From Actinomyces procaprae (GTDB lineage Bacteria > Actinomycetota > Actinomycetes > Actinomycetales > Actinomycetaceae), in assembly GCF_004798665.1 (NCBI RefSeq), contig NZ_CP039292.1:1798001-1862000 (forward strand): a stretch of DNA of 64,000 bases, read 5' to 3'. A program made the position numbers and the translations under genes. This document shows, one piece after another, positions 45,381-55,049 of the stretch (position 1 is its first letter; each line of letters starts with the position of its first letter). The notes under the pieces are model-generated. The model did no database searches and had not been told where the DNA came from. It saw only the letters and a program-made list of their open reading frames with translations.

Positions 45381-45409
45381 TTGGCGCTGGCGCCCGGCGA
45401 TGGTGGAAT
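45381..45409 (+). promoter_or_regulatory. Promoter of the DUF7455 gene
   Basis: TTGGCG (45381-45386), a 17-bp spacer and TGGAAT (45404-45409), then six bases to ATG 45416, predicting a leaderless mRNA. Confidence 0.5.
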
Positions 45410-45415
45410 CGGGCC

Positions 45416-45694
45416 ATGAGCACGACAACTCCTATGTCCCCCACGGTCGCCGCACGGGCGGCTGCACCTGAGCAGGCCGTCGGCCCGGCCCAGGCGACCG
45501 AGGCGCGTCCGCTCACCACCGCCGATCGTTGCGACGTGTGCGGTGCACAGGCGTACCTGCGCGTGGTCCTCGCCTCCGGCGAGCTGCTGTTCTGCGCCCA
45601 CCACGGCCACGCGCACCAGGAGGCCCTGGAGCGCCAGGCCCTGTTCATTCAGGATGAGTCCGACCGCCTGACCCGCCCCGCCGAGGTCGACTGA
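45416..45694 (+). CDS. DUF7455 small protein
   Basis: 92 residues. The C-terminal half has a possible zinc-binding pair, DRCDVCGAQ and FCAHHGHAH, with the LASGELLFCAHHG segment usual in this small actinobacterial family. The N-terminal 30 residues are Ala/Thr/Pro-rich. The family commonly lies between the principal sigma factor and the ParE-type genes, as here. The 3' end overlaps the convergent thiD frame by 50 bp. Function unknown. Confidence 0.8.
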   Translation: MSTTTPMSPTVAARAAAPEQAVGPAQATEARPLTTADRCDVCGAQAYLRVVLASGELLFCAHHGHAHQEALERQALFIQDESDRLTRPAEVD

Positions 45695-46595
45695 CCGACT
45701 GGACGGGCGGCGCGCCTGCCGGATCCTGCCTCTTACCGCCTACGCCCTCTGGCCGACTCGGCCAGAGGGCGTAGTAGTGGTGCACGGGGCCGTGCCCGTG
45801 GCCGACGGTGAGCCCGTCCGCGTGGGCCAGTGCGCCAGACAGGTAGGTCTTCGCCTCCCTTACCGCCGTGATCCAGCTGTCCCGCTGTGGGCGCAGTGCG
45901 GCAATCGCCGCGGAGAGCGTGCAGCCGGTGCCGTGCGTGTTGTCAGTGTTCACACGGGGACCGGGCAGCAGCACCGTGCCCTCGGCATCCGCGTACACAT
46001 CGCTGGCCTCCCCCAGCAGGTGCCCACCCTTGAGCAGTACCCGGCGGGCCCCTGCGGCAAGCAGCAGTTCGGCCTGGCGGCGCATCTCGTCGGTGTCCGC
46101 TGCCGGGGCCCGTCCCAGCAGGGCGGCGGCCTCGGGCAGGTTCGGGGTGATCAGGTCCGCTCGCGCGCACAGGCGCCTGACGGCATCCATGGCCGCGGCG
46201 TCGAGCAGCCGGTCCCCGGAGGTGGCCACCATCACCGGGTCCAGGACCGTGTTGGCCATCCGCGCCAGGTACTCCCCCACCGCCTCGGCAGTCTCCGAGG
46301 TGGCGAGCATGCCGATCTTGGTGGCGTCGGGGCGGATGTCCACCAGGAGGGTGTCCAGTTGCAGGCGCACAAAGCCCGCTGGAACCGTGTGCACGCCGGT
46401 CACGCCGCGGGTCGACTGGGCGGTCAGTGCCGTCACCACGCTCATGCCGTAGGCGCCCAGCGCCCCCATGGTCTTCAGGTCGGCCTGGATGCCGGCGCCC
46501 CCGGAGGGGTCGGAGCCGGCGATGGTCAGCACCTTGGGCACCGGGGCGCCGCAGGACGGGGCGTCCACCACGCACGCGGGTGTTACGTCGCTCAT
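45645..46595 (-). CDS. thiD: Hydroxymethylpyrimidine/phosphomethylpyrimidine kinase
   Basis: Phosphorylates HMP and HMP-P for thiamine synthesis. 316 residues. SDPSGGAGIQADLKTMGALG, VLDPVMVATSGDRLL and THGTGCTLSAAIAAL are the family's substrate and anion-hole motifs. The usual length is 265-280. Here homology ends near VHHYYALW, and about 40 further residues, rich in Arg/Gly/Pro, are read through a terminator-like hairpin and into the 3' end of the opposite gene. ATG 46595 overlaps the thiE stop as ATGA. Third gene of thiMED. Confidence 0.92.
   Translation of the reverse strand: MSDVTPACVVDAPSCGAPVPKVLTIAGSDPSGGAGIQADLKTMGALGAYGMSVVTALTAQSTRGVTGVHTVPAGFVRLQLDTLLVDIRPDATKIGMLATSETAEAVGEYLARMANTVLDPVMVATSGDRLLDAAAMDAVRRLCARADLITPNLPEAAALLGRAPAADTDEMRRQAELLLAAGARRVLLKGGHLLGEASDVYADAEGTVLLPGPRVNTDNTHGTGCTLSAAIAALRPQRDSWITAVREAKTYLSGALAHADGLTVGHGHGPVHHYYALWPSRPEGVGGKRQDPAGAPPVQSVSRPRRGGSGGRTHPE
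45740..45774. terminator. Bidirectional hairpin between thiD and DUF7455
   Basis: Perfect 15-bp arms CTACGCCCTCTGGCC (45740-45754) and GGCCAGAGGGCGTAG (45760-45774) with loop GACTC. It lies inside the thiD frame, coding YALWPSRPEGV, and could terminate both convergent transcripts. Confidence 0.7.
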
Positions 46596-47248
46596 TGACC
46601 CGACTCCCAGGCCCGGCGCAGCGCGCGGGCGGCCGCGCGCGGATCGTCCGCCAGACAGATGGCGGACACGACGGCGGCCCCGGCCAGTCCCCCGGCGCGC
46701 AGGGCGGGCAGGTCCGCCGCGGTGACGCCGCCGATGGCCACACACGGCAGGTCGGTACCGGCGGCCAGGCGGGCGATGCCAGGTGCTCCCAGACCGGCGG
46801 GCGCATCGGGTTTAGTAGTGGTGGCACGCACCGCACCGATGCCCACGTGGTCGCAGGCGCCCTCGGCCTGCGCCGTAGCCAGCTCCGCGGGCGTGGCGGC
46901 GGACAGGCCCAGGTAGGCGTCATCACCGATGAGCTCACGTACCACCGCAGCGGGCAGGTCGCGCTGTCCCACGTGCACGCCAGCCACCGGCGCGCCGAGC
47001 CGCCGGGCCGCGAGGAACACGTCTACGCGGTCGTTGACGATCACCGGGACCTGGCGGCCGACGGCGTGGGCGACGTCGAGCACCTGGGTGAGGAAGTCGG
47101 CGCCGTCGGCATGCTTGGCGCGCACCTGCACGCAGGTGGCGCCACCGGCGACGGCAGCCCTGACCGTGTCGGTGACGGTGCGGCCGCGGGCCCGGCACTG
47201 GGCGGCATCGGTGACCAGGTAGACCCGCAGGTCGGGGGCGGCTCTCAT
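46592..47248 (-). CDS. thiE: Thiamine phosphate synthase
   Basis: Joins HMP-PP and thiazole phosphate to thiamine phosphate. 218-residue TIM barrel with [44 protein letters not shown] and [14 protein letters not shown], then VAIGGVTA. The GxGPvfxTxTK motif is varied ([11 protein letters not shown]). ATG 47248 overlaps the thiM stop (ATGA), and its own stop overlaps the thiD start, giving tight coupling of all three genes. Confidence 0.94.
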   Translation of the reverse strand: MRAAPDLRVYLVTDAAQCRARGRTVTDTVRAAVAGGATCVQVRAKHADGADFLTQVLDVAHAVGRQVPVIVNDRVDVFLAARRLGAPVAGVHVGQRDLPAAVVRELIGDDAYLGLSAATPAELATAQAEGACDHVGIGAVRATTTKPDAPAGLGAPGIARLAAGTDLPCVAIGGVTAADLPALRAGGLAGAAVVSAICLADDPRAAARALRRAWESGQ

Positions 47249-48117
47249 ATCACCGGGATCCTGGCGAGGTCGTCGGCATCCAGCGCGTAGAGGGCGTCTA
47301 GCAGGGCGATCCGGAAGGAGCCGGGACCCGCGGCGGTCTCGGCGGCGATCTCCGCGGCGGCACTGTATGCGGCGTGGCACGCAACGGTCGCGGCGCCGGC
47401 GTCGGCCCCCGAGGCGCGTCCGGCGGCAACGAATCCGGCCACCAGCGCCCCCAGGGCACAACCGCCCCCGGTCACGCGGGTCAGCAGCGCCGAGCCGCCA
47501 CCCACCCGGGTAACCCGGGCGCCGTCGACTATCGCGTCCATGGGCCCGGAGACGGCGATGACCGCGCCGGTGCGCTCTGACAGTGACCGGGCGGCGTCCA
47601 GGGCGGCCTCCACGTCGTCGGCGGAGTCCACGCCCCGGCCGCCCGCTCCGGAGCCTGCCAGGGCGATGATCTCCGAGGCGTTGCCGCGGATGACGGTCGG
47701 GGCCTCATCAAGGAGCCGGTGGGCCAGCGCAGTGCGATGCACCAGCGTACCGACCGCAACCGGGTCCAGCACCCACGGGACGCCCGCCGCCCGTGCGGCG
47801 GTGGCGGCCTCCACGGCGGCTGAGCGCTGCTCGGGCTGGGGCGTGCCCAGGTTGATCAGCAGGGCGCAGGCACCGGCGGCGAAGGGGCCGGCCTCCCCGG
47901 TGACGTCCACCATGGCGGGGGCGGCGCCGACGGCCAGCAGCACATTGGCGGTGAAGTTCGTGACCACCGCGTTGGTTATGCAGGCCACCAGCGGCCCGGT
48001 GGAGCGCAGGGACTCCAGTACCTCCACGGCGCCCGGGGGCGGCGCCGGCACTCTCAAGATCGAGGGTTCGGCCGGGCGGTCGTTCGGATGGGTGTTTGCG
48101 TGCGCGCGCTGCGTCAT
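47245..48117 (-). CDS. thiM: Hydroxyethylthiazole kinase
   Basis: Phosphorylates the thiazole alcohol, a salvage step. 290 residues. [20 protein letters not shown] near residue 45, [18 protein letters not shown] and the ATP-site [14 protein letters not shown] are the ribokinase-like family motifs. ATG 48117 has AAGGGA seven bases upstream, and this site is part of the TPP riboswitch. With thiE and thiD but no thiC or thiG nearby, the operon fits salvage of HMP and thiazole plus coupling. Confidence 0.94.
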   Translation of the reverse strand: MTQRAHANTHPNDRPAEPSILRVPAPPPGAVEVLESLRSTGPLVACITNAVVTNFTANVLLAVGAAPAMVDVTGEAGPFAAGACALLINLGTPQPEQRSAAVEAATAARAAGVPWVLDPVAVGTLVHRTALAHRLLDEAPTVIRGNASEIIALAGSGAGGRGVDSADDVEAALDAARSLSERTGAVIAVSGPMDAIVDGARVTRVGGGSALLTRVTGGGCALGALVAGFVAAGRASGADAGAATVACHAAYSAAAEIAAETAAGPGSFRIALLDALYALDADDLARIPVI

Positions 48118-48123
48118 GCGACA

Positions 48124-48187
48124 TCCCTTCGTCAGCATTATCTGGACAGGTTCAACGGGTTTGTTCTCAGCCTTGCGGCACCCCGTG
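48124..48187 (-). promoter_or_regulatory. TPP (thi-box) riboswitch
   Basis: On the minus strand the leader has, in order, GGGGTGCC, the hallmark GCTGAGA, ACCCGTTGAACCTG, and AATGCTGACGAAGGGA. These are the conserved parts of the TPP aptamer. The final GAAGGGA is also the thiM ribosome site, so TPP binding should hide it and block translation. A -10 TATTGT (48204-48199) places the RNA start about 48192. Confidence 0.95.
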
Positions 48188-48213
48188 TCGTGCGGCCAAC
48201 AATAGCAAGCAGA

Positions 48214-48249
48214 CGGCCGCCCCGGAACCGGTCGGTTCCGGGGCGGCCG
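48214..48249 (-). terminator. Terminator hairpin after the sigma factor gene
   Basis: Perfect 16-bp arms 48214-48229 (starting CGGCCGCCCC) and 48234-48249 with a four-base loop, 32 bp past the sigA stop and just upstream of the thi promoter. Confidence 0.85.
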
Positions 48250-48280
48250 AGCCGTGTAGGGACGAGGGCTTGCCGTCGCC

Positions 48281-49975
48281 TCAGTCGTCCAGGTAGTCGC
48301 GCAGCACCTGGGAGCGGCTGGGGTGGCGCAGCTTGCTCATGGTCTTGGACTCGATCTGCCTTATACGCTCGCGGGTCACCCCATAGACCTTGCCGATCTC
48401 GTCCAGGGTCTTGGGCTGGCCGTCGGTCAGGCCGAAGCGCATGGAGACCACGCCCGCCTCCCGCTCGGACAGGGTGTCCAGGACGGCGTGCAGCTGCTCC
48501 TGCAGCAGCGTGAAGCTGACGGCGTCGGCGGGGACGACCGCCTCGGAGTCCTCGATCAGGTCACCGAACTCGCTGTCGCCGTCCTCACCGAGCGGGGTGT
48601 GCAGGGAGATGGGCTCGCGCCCGTACTTCTGCACCTCGACGACCTTCTCCGGCGTCATGTCCAGCTCGACGGCGAGCTCCTCCGGGGTGGGCTCGCGGCC
48701 CAGGTCCTGCAGCATCTGCCGCTGGACGCGGGCGAGCTTGTTGATGACCTCGACCATGTGGACGGGGATGCGGATGGTGCGCGCCTGGTCCGCCATGGCG
48801 CGGGTGATGGCCTGGCGGATCCACCAGGTGGCGTAGGTGGAGAACTTGTAGCCCTTGGTGTAGTCGAACTTCTCCACCGCACGGATCAGACCCAGGTTGC
48901 CCTCCTGGATCAGGTCCAGGAACAGCATGCCGCGGCCGGTGTAGCGCTTGGCCAGGGAGACGACCAGGCGCAGGTTCGCCTCCAGCAGGTGGTTCTTGGC
49001 TCGCTGGCCGTCCTGCGCCACCCAGTGCAGCTCACGACGGTACTTGGCCTCAAGATCGTTGCCCTCGGTGGCCAGCAGGTGCTCGGCGTACAGGCCCGCC
49101 TCGATGCGCTTGGCGAGCTCGACCTCCTGGGCGGCGTTGAGGAGGGCGACCTTACCGATCTGCTTGAGGTAGTCCTTGACCGGGTCCGCGGTGGCACCGG
49201 CGGTGACGACCTTCTGAGCGGGCTCGTCGCCCTCGTCGGAGTCGGAGACCGTGAAGGATCCGTCCTTGCTCTTCTCCCCGGTCTTGGCCTTCTTGGACTT
49301 CTTGCCCGCGGTCTTCTCCGCCTCCTCCCGGCGCAGGCGGTCCAGCTCGCCGGTCAGCGCCGCGATGGACGGGTTCATCTTGATGCCCTTGATGATCCAG
49401 CCGCGGAAGATGAACCCGTTCTTGGTGAGGAACTCGCGGGCGACCACGGGCTCCTCCTCCCCGGGGACCACGAAGCGCGGCACCGGACCGTGCCCGTAGG
49501 GAGCCAGGGTGATCGGCTCATCCAGGGTGCCGTCGCCGGAGATCTCCAGGCCCTCGACGACCGTCCGGCTGCGTACGAACAGCGTGGCGCCGGGGGCGAG
49601 CCGCACGCTCTTCAGCGCAGCGGGAGTGTTGAATGGGTGGCGCTTGGTTCCGTCGCCGTTCTCCTCGAGCGAGACGTCCAGGTAGTAGTCGCGCAGCTCG
49701 GGCGCGGGGGCGGCAGCCTCCTCGGACTCCCCGGCGTCCTCATCGGAATCGTCCTCGGCGTCGTCCTCGTCATCGGCCTGCGCCGAGTCGGCGTCGTCGT
49801 AGTCGTCCTCACCGTCGTAGTCGTCCTCGGCATCGAGGTCGTCCTCTTCGTCCAGGTCGTCTTCCGCATCAAGCTCGACGTCCTGTCTGTCCTCGAGGAC
49901 CTCGTCGACGTCGTCAGCGAGTTCGACACGCTCCCGCCTGGTCGTAGGAGCAGGAGCAACTGTGGAAGTAGCCAC
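48281..49975 (-). CDS. sigA: Principal RNA polymerase sigma factor (SigA/HrdB) with unusual N-terminal insert
   Basis: 564-residue group 1 sigma-70. Region 1.2 begins near residue 263 ([12 protein letters not shown]), region 2 has [20 protein letters not shown] (359-378) and [11 protein letters not shown], region 3 ends near 480, and region 4 has the helix-turn-helix [20 protein letters not shown] (523-542). The first 90 residues are extremely acidic. Residues about 95-200 resemble the N-terminal cap of right-handed beta-helix proteins ([45 protein letters not shown]). A Lys/Glu linker follows. GTG 49975 has AAGGA upstream. The sigma factor core is certain; the insert is described under findings. 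Confidence 0.96.
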   Translation of the reverse strand: MATSTVAPAPTTRRERVELADDVDEVLEDRQDVELDAEDDLDEEDDLDAEDDYDGEDDYDDADSAQADDEDDAEDDSDEDAGESEEAAAPAPELRDYYLDVSLEENGDGTKRHPFNTPAALKSVRLAPGATLFVRSRTVVEGLEISGDGTLDEPITLAPYGHGPVPRFVVPGEEEPVVAREFLTKNGFIFRGWIIKGIKMNPSIAALTGELDRLRREEAEKTAGKKSKKAKTGEKSKDGSFTVSDSDEGDEPAQKVVTAGATADPVKDYLKQIGKVALLNAAQEVELAKRIEAGLYAEHLLATEGNDLEAKYRRELHWVAQDGQRAKNHLLEANLRLVVSLAKRYTGRGMLFLDLIQEGNLGLIRAVEKFDYTKGYKFSTYATWWIRQAITRAMADQARTIRIPVHMVEVINKLARVQRQMLQDLGREPTPEELAVELDMTPEKVVEVQKYGREPISLHTPLGEDGDSEFGDLIEDSEAVVPADAVSFTLLQEQLHAVLDTLSEREAGVVSMRFGLTDGQPKTLDEIGKVYGVTRERIRQIESKTMSKLRHPSRSQVLRDYLDD

Positions 49976-50243
49976 GGATTTCCTTTCACGGGGCGGACGG
50001 TTCAGCCGGAGTGGCGCACAGAGTCTTGAGCAAGTCTACGCGAGGATCCCAAGCGGGCCCGCAGGCGTGCGCGCAGCGCGCGAATGGGCTCCCCGCAGGA
50101 CGACCCGACAAGACCTAGGCATCCGCCCCCAGCGCGAAGAGCAACGACCGGTGCCGCCCAGATATTCCCGCGCCCATCGCGCACCGTGGCCGAGTACCCG
50201 GATTCCGACGGAACCCGCGCAGCCGATCATCTAGCCTGGGCTC

Positions 50244-51425
50244 ATGACCGACGTTGACGCACTGCTGCCGCTCGTACGCGGCGCTGTGGACGCGCGCCTC
50301 GAGCACGTACTGGCGAAACTGCGCTCTCAGTGGCACGACTCGACCGGCTCCGCCCAGGAGCTGTTCGACGCCGCCGAAACCGCGGTTGCCGGCGGCAAGC
50401 GCATGCGCGCGGTGCTGGGATCCGTGGGCCTGGCCATGCTCGTACAGGAGCCGGACCCCGACGGCGGCAAGGCCGCTGAGTGCGGTGGGCGGCGCACCGC
50501 TGTACTCACGGGCCCGACGGCGACCCGGCTGGGATCGGCGCTGGAGCTGTATCAGGCCAGTGCGCTCGTACACGACGACGTCATCGACGCCGCCGCCACC
50601 CGTCGGGGGGCGCCGTCCGCGCACTGCCGCTTCGCCGCCCGCCACCGCGAGGCCGGCTGGCGCGGTTCCGCCGACGGCTACGGCGTGAACGCCGCCATCC
50701 TCCTGGGCGACCTGCTCATGTCCGCCGCCACGAGCGAGATGGGTGCGGCCGCGTCCAACTGTGACCCCGTCGGCGCTCGGGCCGCCCGGGACGCCTTCGA
50801 CGCCATGACCGCGGAGGTCGCCCTCGGCCAGTTCCTGGACGTGCACCATGAGGTGCTGCCACTTCCCGAGCCGAGGGATCATCCGGTTCAGGCGGGTGCA
50901 GCCATGCGTGCCGCGGCACTCGGGGTGGTGCGGCACAAGTCGGCGCGCTACTCGGTCATGTACCCGCTGCTCGTCGGCGCCCTGCTCGGCGGAGTGGACC
51001 CTCATGGCGCGCTTTTCAAGGCGCTGGAGGTCTTCGGCGAGGAGATCGGTATCGCCTTCCAGCTGCGCGACGACGCCCTGGGGGTATTCGGAGACCCCGC
51101 CGTGACCGGGAAGCCGGCCGGAGACGACTTGCGCGAGGGGAAGCGGACAGTGCTGCTCGCCCTGACCTGGCAGCGGTGCAATGACCACGGCCGGGCACTG
51201 CTGAGCCGAATACTGACGAACGGGGCTGCGGCCACGGATGCGGACATCGCCGCGGCCACCGGCATGATTCACGACTGCGGCGGCCTGGCGGCGCTGGAGG
51301 ATGAGATCAGCGCTCACACGCGCACGGGCCTGAGCGCCCTCGCGGCGGTCCCCGCCGGGCTCGGCACCAACTCCCGGGACGCGCTCACTGCACTGGCACG
51401 GGTGCTGACCGCCCGGCGGAGCTGA
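50244..51425 (+). CDS. idsA: Polyprenyl diphosphate synthase
   Basis: Trans-isoprenyl diphosphate synthase, 393 residues, condensing IPP with allylic diphosphates to make GGPP-type or longer precursors. The first Asp-rich motif is LVHDDVIDAAATRRG (about 108-122). The second is QLRDDALGVFGD (about 272), and the GKRMRAVL segment near residue 51 binds IPP. ATG 50244 has TAGCCT (50232-50237) six bases upstream: leaderless. Gene order with the following kinase and aroG resembles idsA2-pknL-aroG of Mycobacterium tuberculosis. Chain length of the product cannot be told. Confidence 0.93.
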   Translation: MTDVDALLPLVRGAVDARLEHVLAKLRSQWHDSTGSAQELFDAAETAVAGGKRMRAVLGSVGLAMLVQEPDPDGGKAAECGGRRTAVLTGPTATRLGSALELYQASALVHDDVIDAAATRRGAPSAHCRFAARHREAGWRGSADGYGVNAAILLGDLLMSAATSEMGAAASNCDPVGARAARDAFDAMTAEVALGQFLDVHHEVLPLPEPRDHPVQAGAAMRAAALGVVRHKSARYSVMYPLLVGALLGGVDPHGALFKALEVFGEEIGIAFQLRDDALGVFGDPAVTGKPAGDDLREGKRTVLLALTWQRCNDHGRALLSRILTNGAAATDADIAAATGMIHDCGGLAALEDEISAHTRTGLSALAAVPAGLGTNSRDALTALARVLTARRS

Positions 51426-51513
51426 TGCCGGCGCCGCTGACCGATCCGCTGACGCGGACGGCGCCAGGCCGCGTAACGCGTCGGTGGGCGTCCTTGCCCG
51501 TACACTCGACCCC

Positions 51514-53562
51514 GTGACCAAGGATCCTCTCATCGGCCGCCTGGTCGACGCTCGCTACGAGATCGTCGACCGGGTGGCTCGTGGGGGCATGGCCACCGTC
51601 TATAGGGCGCGGGACCGGCGCCTGGATCGCCTGGTGGCGCTCAAGCTCATGCACCCGCACCTGGCGGACTCCCCCGACTTCGTGGCCCGCTTCCGGCGCG
51701 AGGCCCGGGCGGCGGCGAGACTGTCCAACCCGGGAGTGGTGGCGGTGTATGACCAGGGCAGCCTGGACGGGGTCGCCTACCTGGTGATGGAGCTCGTGGA
51801 GGGCCCCAACCTGCGCGACCTGATCGCCGCCGGCCCCCTGACGGTGCGTGAGGCACTCGGGCTGACGGCCCAGGTGCTCAGGCCGTTGGGGGCCGCCCAT
51901 CGCGCCGGCCTGGTCCACCGCGACGTCAAGCCCGAGAACGTGCTGCTTCCCGCCGACGGCTCGGTGGCGAAGGTCGCCGACTTCGGTCTTGCGCGCGCGG
52001 TCACCGAGGTCACCCAGACGACCACCGGGAATGTGCTCGGCACGGTCGCATACCTGGCGCCGGAGCTGATCACCACGGGCGCCTCCGCCCCGTGCGCCGA
52101 CGTCTTCTCCGTGGGCGTGATCCTGTACGAGCTGCTGACCGGCGCTCAGCCCTTCGCCGCAGACACCCCCATCCAGATCGCTTTTCGCAATGTGCACGAG
52201 GACGTGCCCGCGCCGTCGCTGCAGCTGCCGGATCTACCCGAGCCCGTTAACGCCCTGGTGGCGGAGATGACCCGGCGCGACCCGCAGGAGCGGCTGGTCG
52301 ACGCCGATGCGGCGCTGGCGCGCCTGCGGGAGGTCGTCTCCGCGCTGAGCGAGGCCGAGCTCGCGGTCAAGCGCGGGGGCGCGACCGGTTCGGTGCGCAC
52401 CCAGGAGGTACTGGCCGCGAACGCCGAGGCCGCCCGCACCGCGATGCTGGCGGCGGATGGGGCCGAGGACGCTCCCGACGACGACGGTGCGCCTGCGGAC
52501 GCGGCCACGCCGGGCGCCGGGCTGCGCACGGTCTCCCTGCCCATAGGGTCCATCGCCCCCGACGAGGCCGCGGGCGTGAGGGACGGGACCACCCGCTCCC
52601 TGGACCGCCGCCAGGCCGTCCGGGCAGGCGAGCAGGAGGAGACCGCGAAGGTGGCACGGCACTCGGCCAGGCGTCCACGCCGACGCGCACTGATCGCGCT
52701 CGGCCTGCTGGCTGCGGTCGGCGGGGCGGGTACCTGGTACTTCGGAGCAGGACCGGGTCACACCGTTCCGGTGCCGGCCATCGCCGGGATGACGGCGGCT
52801 GAGGCGCAGAGCGCCGTGGAGGCCGCCGGGTTGGTGTGGGGCGCCCCCGAGCGCGCCTACTCCGACACGGTGCCCGCGGACTCAGTGATCTCCTCCTCCC
52901 CCGATGCCGCCGCCCGCCTGCATCCGGGCGAGGCGGTCACCCCGGTGATCTCCCGTGGGATTGAGCAGAAGACCGTGCCCGACGTCGTCGGCTCCACGCA
53001 GGACGACGCCACCGACGCCATCACCGAGGCGGGCCTGTCACTCGGCGCCGTCACCAAGACCTACTCCGACTCGGTCGCCTCCGGCATGGTCATCTCCTCC
53101 GATCCGGTTGCCGGCACCACCGTCAACCACTCCTCCGCCGTCGCAATCGTGGTGTCGCTTGGACGGCAGCCTGCCGTGGTCCCGGACGTGACCGGCATGA
53201 GCGTGGCGGACGCCACGACCACGCTGGAGGCTGCCGGCCTTGAGCTGGGTGAGCAGTCGGAGGCCTTCTCCGACGACGTCGCCTCAGGCCTGGTGATCGC
53301 ATCAAGCCCCGCCTCCGGCGCCGCAGGCTACTACCACGGAGACTCCGTTGACGTGACCGTGTCCAAGGGACCGGAGATGGTCACGGTGCCGGACGTCTCC
53401 GGCATGAGCGAGCAGGAGGCGACCACCGCCCTGAAGAACGCGGGACTGGACGTGGAGGTCTCCCGGGTGCTGGGAGGACTGTTCGGCACGGCCCACTCCA
53501 CCGACCCGGCAGCCGGTGAGAGCGTGCGCAAGGGCTCCAAGGTCACCCTGAACGTCGTCTGA
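51514..53562 (+). CDS. pknL: PASTA-domain serine/threonine protein kinase (PknL/PknB type)
   Basis: 682-residue membrane kinase. The Gly-rich loop is VARGGMATVYRA (21-32), catalytic Lys44 in VALKLM, HRD at 135-137 (VHRDVKPENVLL) and DFG at 156-158. A juxtamembrane region rich in Ala/Asp leads to one membrane segment (about 391-410). Outside are four PASTA repeats, starting near VPAIAGMTAAEA, VPDVVGSTQDDA, VPDVTGMSVADA and VPDVSGMSEQEA, expected to bind muropeptides or lipid II. GTG 51514 has TACACT (51501-51506) seven bases upstream (leaderless). The symbol follows the idsA-pknL-aroG synteny. Confidence 0.93.
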   Translation: MTKDPLIGRLVDARYEIVDRVARGGMATVYRARDRRLDRLVALKLMHPHLADSPDFVARFRREARAAARLSNPGVVAVYDQGSLDGVAYLVMELVEGPNLRDLIAAGPLTVREALGLTAQVLRPLGAAHRAGLVHRDVKPENVLLPADGSVAKVADFGLARAVTEVTQTTTGNVLGTVAYLAPELITTGASAPCADVFSVGVILYELLTGAQPFAADTPIQIAFRNVHEDVPAPSLQLPDLPEPVNALVAEMTRRDPQERLVDADAALARLREVVSALSEAELAVKRGGATGSVRTQEVLAANAEAARTAMLAADGAEDAPDDDGAPADAATPGAGLRTVSLPIGSIAPDEAAGVRDGTTRSLDRRQAVRAGEQEETAKVARHSARRPRRRALIALGLLAAVGGAGTWYFGAGPGHTVPVPAIAGMTAAEAQSAVEAAGLVWGAPERAYSDTVPADSVISSSPDAAARLHPGEAVTPVISRGIEQKTVPDVVGSTQDDATDAITEAGLSLGAVTKTYSDSVASGMVISSDPVAGTTVNHSSAVAIVVSLGRQPAVVPDVTGMSVADATTTLEAAGLELGEQSEAFSDDVASGLVIASSPASGAAGYYHGDSVDVTVSKGPEMVTVPDVSGMSEQEATTALKNAGLDVEVSRVLGGLFGTAHSTDPAAGESVRKGSKVTLNVV

Positions 53563-53566
53563 GCTC

Positions 53567-53619
53567 CCGCCCGCAGGCGGCAATTTCTCAACGTCGACGT
53601 CGGCGGGGCCTGCGGGCGG
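53567..53619. terminator. Hairpin between the kinase and aroG
   Basis: CCGCCCGCAGGC (53567-53578) pairs with GCCTGCGGGCGG (53608-53619). The 29-base loop contains the palindrome ACGTCGACGT. It lies between convergent genes and could serve both. Confidence 0.6.
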
Positions 53620-53705
53620 CAAACACCCCACCCGCGGGCGGACGCACCAGGATGACCGGGGACGCGGAGTTGACCCACCTCCACGGCGGGACTGAGGCGA
53701 GTCCC

Positions 53706-55049
53706 TCAGCCCCGGAGCATCTCCGCAACCTCGAAGGCCATCTCCAGGGACTGCTGGTGGTTCAGCCGGGGGTCCACGAGGGTCTCGTAGCGGCGGGCCA
53801 GGCCGGCCTCGTCGATGTGTTCTCCACCGCCGAGGACCTCGGTGACGTCATCGCCGGTGAGCTCCACGTGAATGCCTGCGGGCACGGTCCCCAGGGAGCG
53901 GTGCACCTCGAAGAAGCCGCGTACCTCGTCCATGATCGTGTCGAACCGACGAGTCTTGTATCCGTTGTCCGAGGTGATCGTATTGCCGTGCATGGGGTCG
54001 GTGATCCAGGTGACGGGCCGCCCGTCGGCGCGGACGATCTCCACCAGGGGCGGCAGCACGTCCCGGATGCGGTCGGCGCCCATGCGGGTGATGAGGCTGA
54101 GCCTGCCGGGATCGCCTTCGGGGTTGAGCCGGTCGATGAGCGCAAGGAGCTCGTCGCGGGTCGTCGTCGGCCCGATCTTGACACCAACGGGGTTGTGCAC
54201 GCCTGCCAGCAGGGCGACGTGGGCGTCGTCGGCGCCGCGAGTGCGCTCCCCCACCCACAGGAAGTGGGCCGAGGTGTCGTACAGGCGGCCGCTACGCGAG
54301 TCCTCGCGTGTCATGGCGTCCTCGTACTCCAGGAGCAGGGCCTCATGAGACGCATAGAAGTCGACCTGCCGCAGGGCGTCGAAGTCGACTCCGGCGGCCT
54401 CCATGAAGCGCATGGCCCGGTCGATCTCCTCGGCGAAGGACTCGAAGCGCTTGTATGCGGGATTGGCGGTGAAGCCCCGGTTCCAGGAGTGGACCTCACG
54501 CAGGTCGGCGTAGCCTCCCATGGTGAAGGACCGGATGAGGTTCAGGGTGGTGCCGGCACGCAGGTATGCGTCAACCATGCGCTGCGGGTCGGGGATACGG
54601 GCATCGGCGGTGAAGGCGTGATCGTTGACGGAGTCTCCGCGGTAGGAGGGCAGCGTGACGCCGTCCCGGGTCTCCGTGTCCGAGCTGCGCGGCTTGGCGT
54701 ACTGGCCGGCCATGCGGCCGATCTTGACCACCGGGGTGGAGGCGCCGTAGGTGAGTACGGCGGCCATCTGCAGGATCGTCTGCAGCTTCAGGCGGATGTT
54801 GATCGCGGTGTTGTCGTGGAAGGACTCGGCGCAGTCACCGCCCATCAGCACGAATGCGCGCCCCTGGGATGCGGACACCATCTTCTCGCGCAGCGAGTCG
54901 ACCTCCCCGGCGAATACCAGCGGCGGACGGGTGCGCAGGTCGGCCGCGGCGTCGGCGAGCGCCTGCGGGTCCGGGTAACGGGGCTGCTGGGCGGCGTGAT
55001 GCTGACGCCAGCCGGCCGCCTCACCGGGAACCTGGAGCTCGTTCATCAT
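53706..55049 (-). CDS. aroG: 3-deoxy-7-phosphoheptulonate synthase, class II
   Basis: First step of the shikimate pathway, joining PEP and erythrose-4-phosphate. 447 residues of the plant-like class II type. LMGGDCAESF (metal Cys), KIGRMAGQYAKPRSS, RGDSVND, VGERTRGADDAHV, VGVKIGPTTT, LITRMGAD and TWITDPMHGNT are all present. ATG 55049 has TATGCT (55061-55056) six bases upstream, so it is probably leaderless. The next codon is also ATG. Confidence 0.97.
   Translation of the reverse strand: MMNELQVPGEAAGWRQHHAAQQPRYPDPQALADAAADLRTRPPLVFAGEVDSLREKMVSASQGRAFVLMGGDCAESFHDNTAINIRLKLQTILQMAAVLTYGASTPVVKIGRMAGQYAKPRSSDTETRDGVTLPSYRGDSVNDHAFTADARIPDPQRMVDAYLRAGTTLNLIRSFTMGGYADLREVHSWNRGFTANPAYKRFESFAEEIDRAMRFMEAAGVDFDALRQVDFYASHEALLLEYEDAMTREDSRSGRLYDTSAHFLWVGERTRGADDAHVALLAGVHNPVGVKIGPTTTRDELLALIDRLNPEGDPGRLSLITRMGADRIRDVLPPLVEIVRADGRPVTWITDPMHGNTITSDNGYKTRRFDTIMDEVRGFFEVHRSLGTVPAGIHVELTGDDVTEVLGGGEHIDEAGLARRYETLVDPRLNHQQSLEMAFEVAEMLRG

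Noticed and set aside
45740..45774. The hairpin as proof that thiD stops before it
   Set aside because: No in-frame stop exists before 45645, so the long frame was kept and the conflict listed as a finding.
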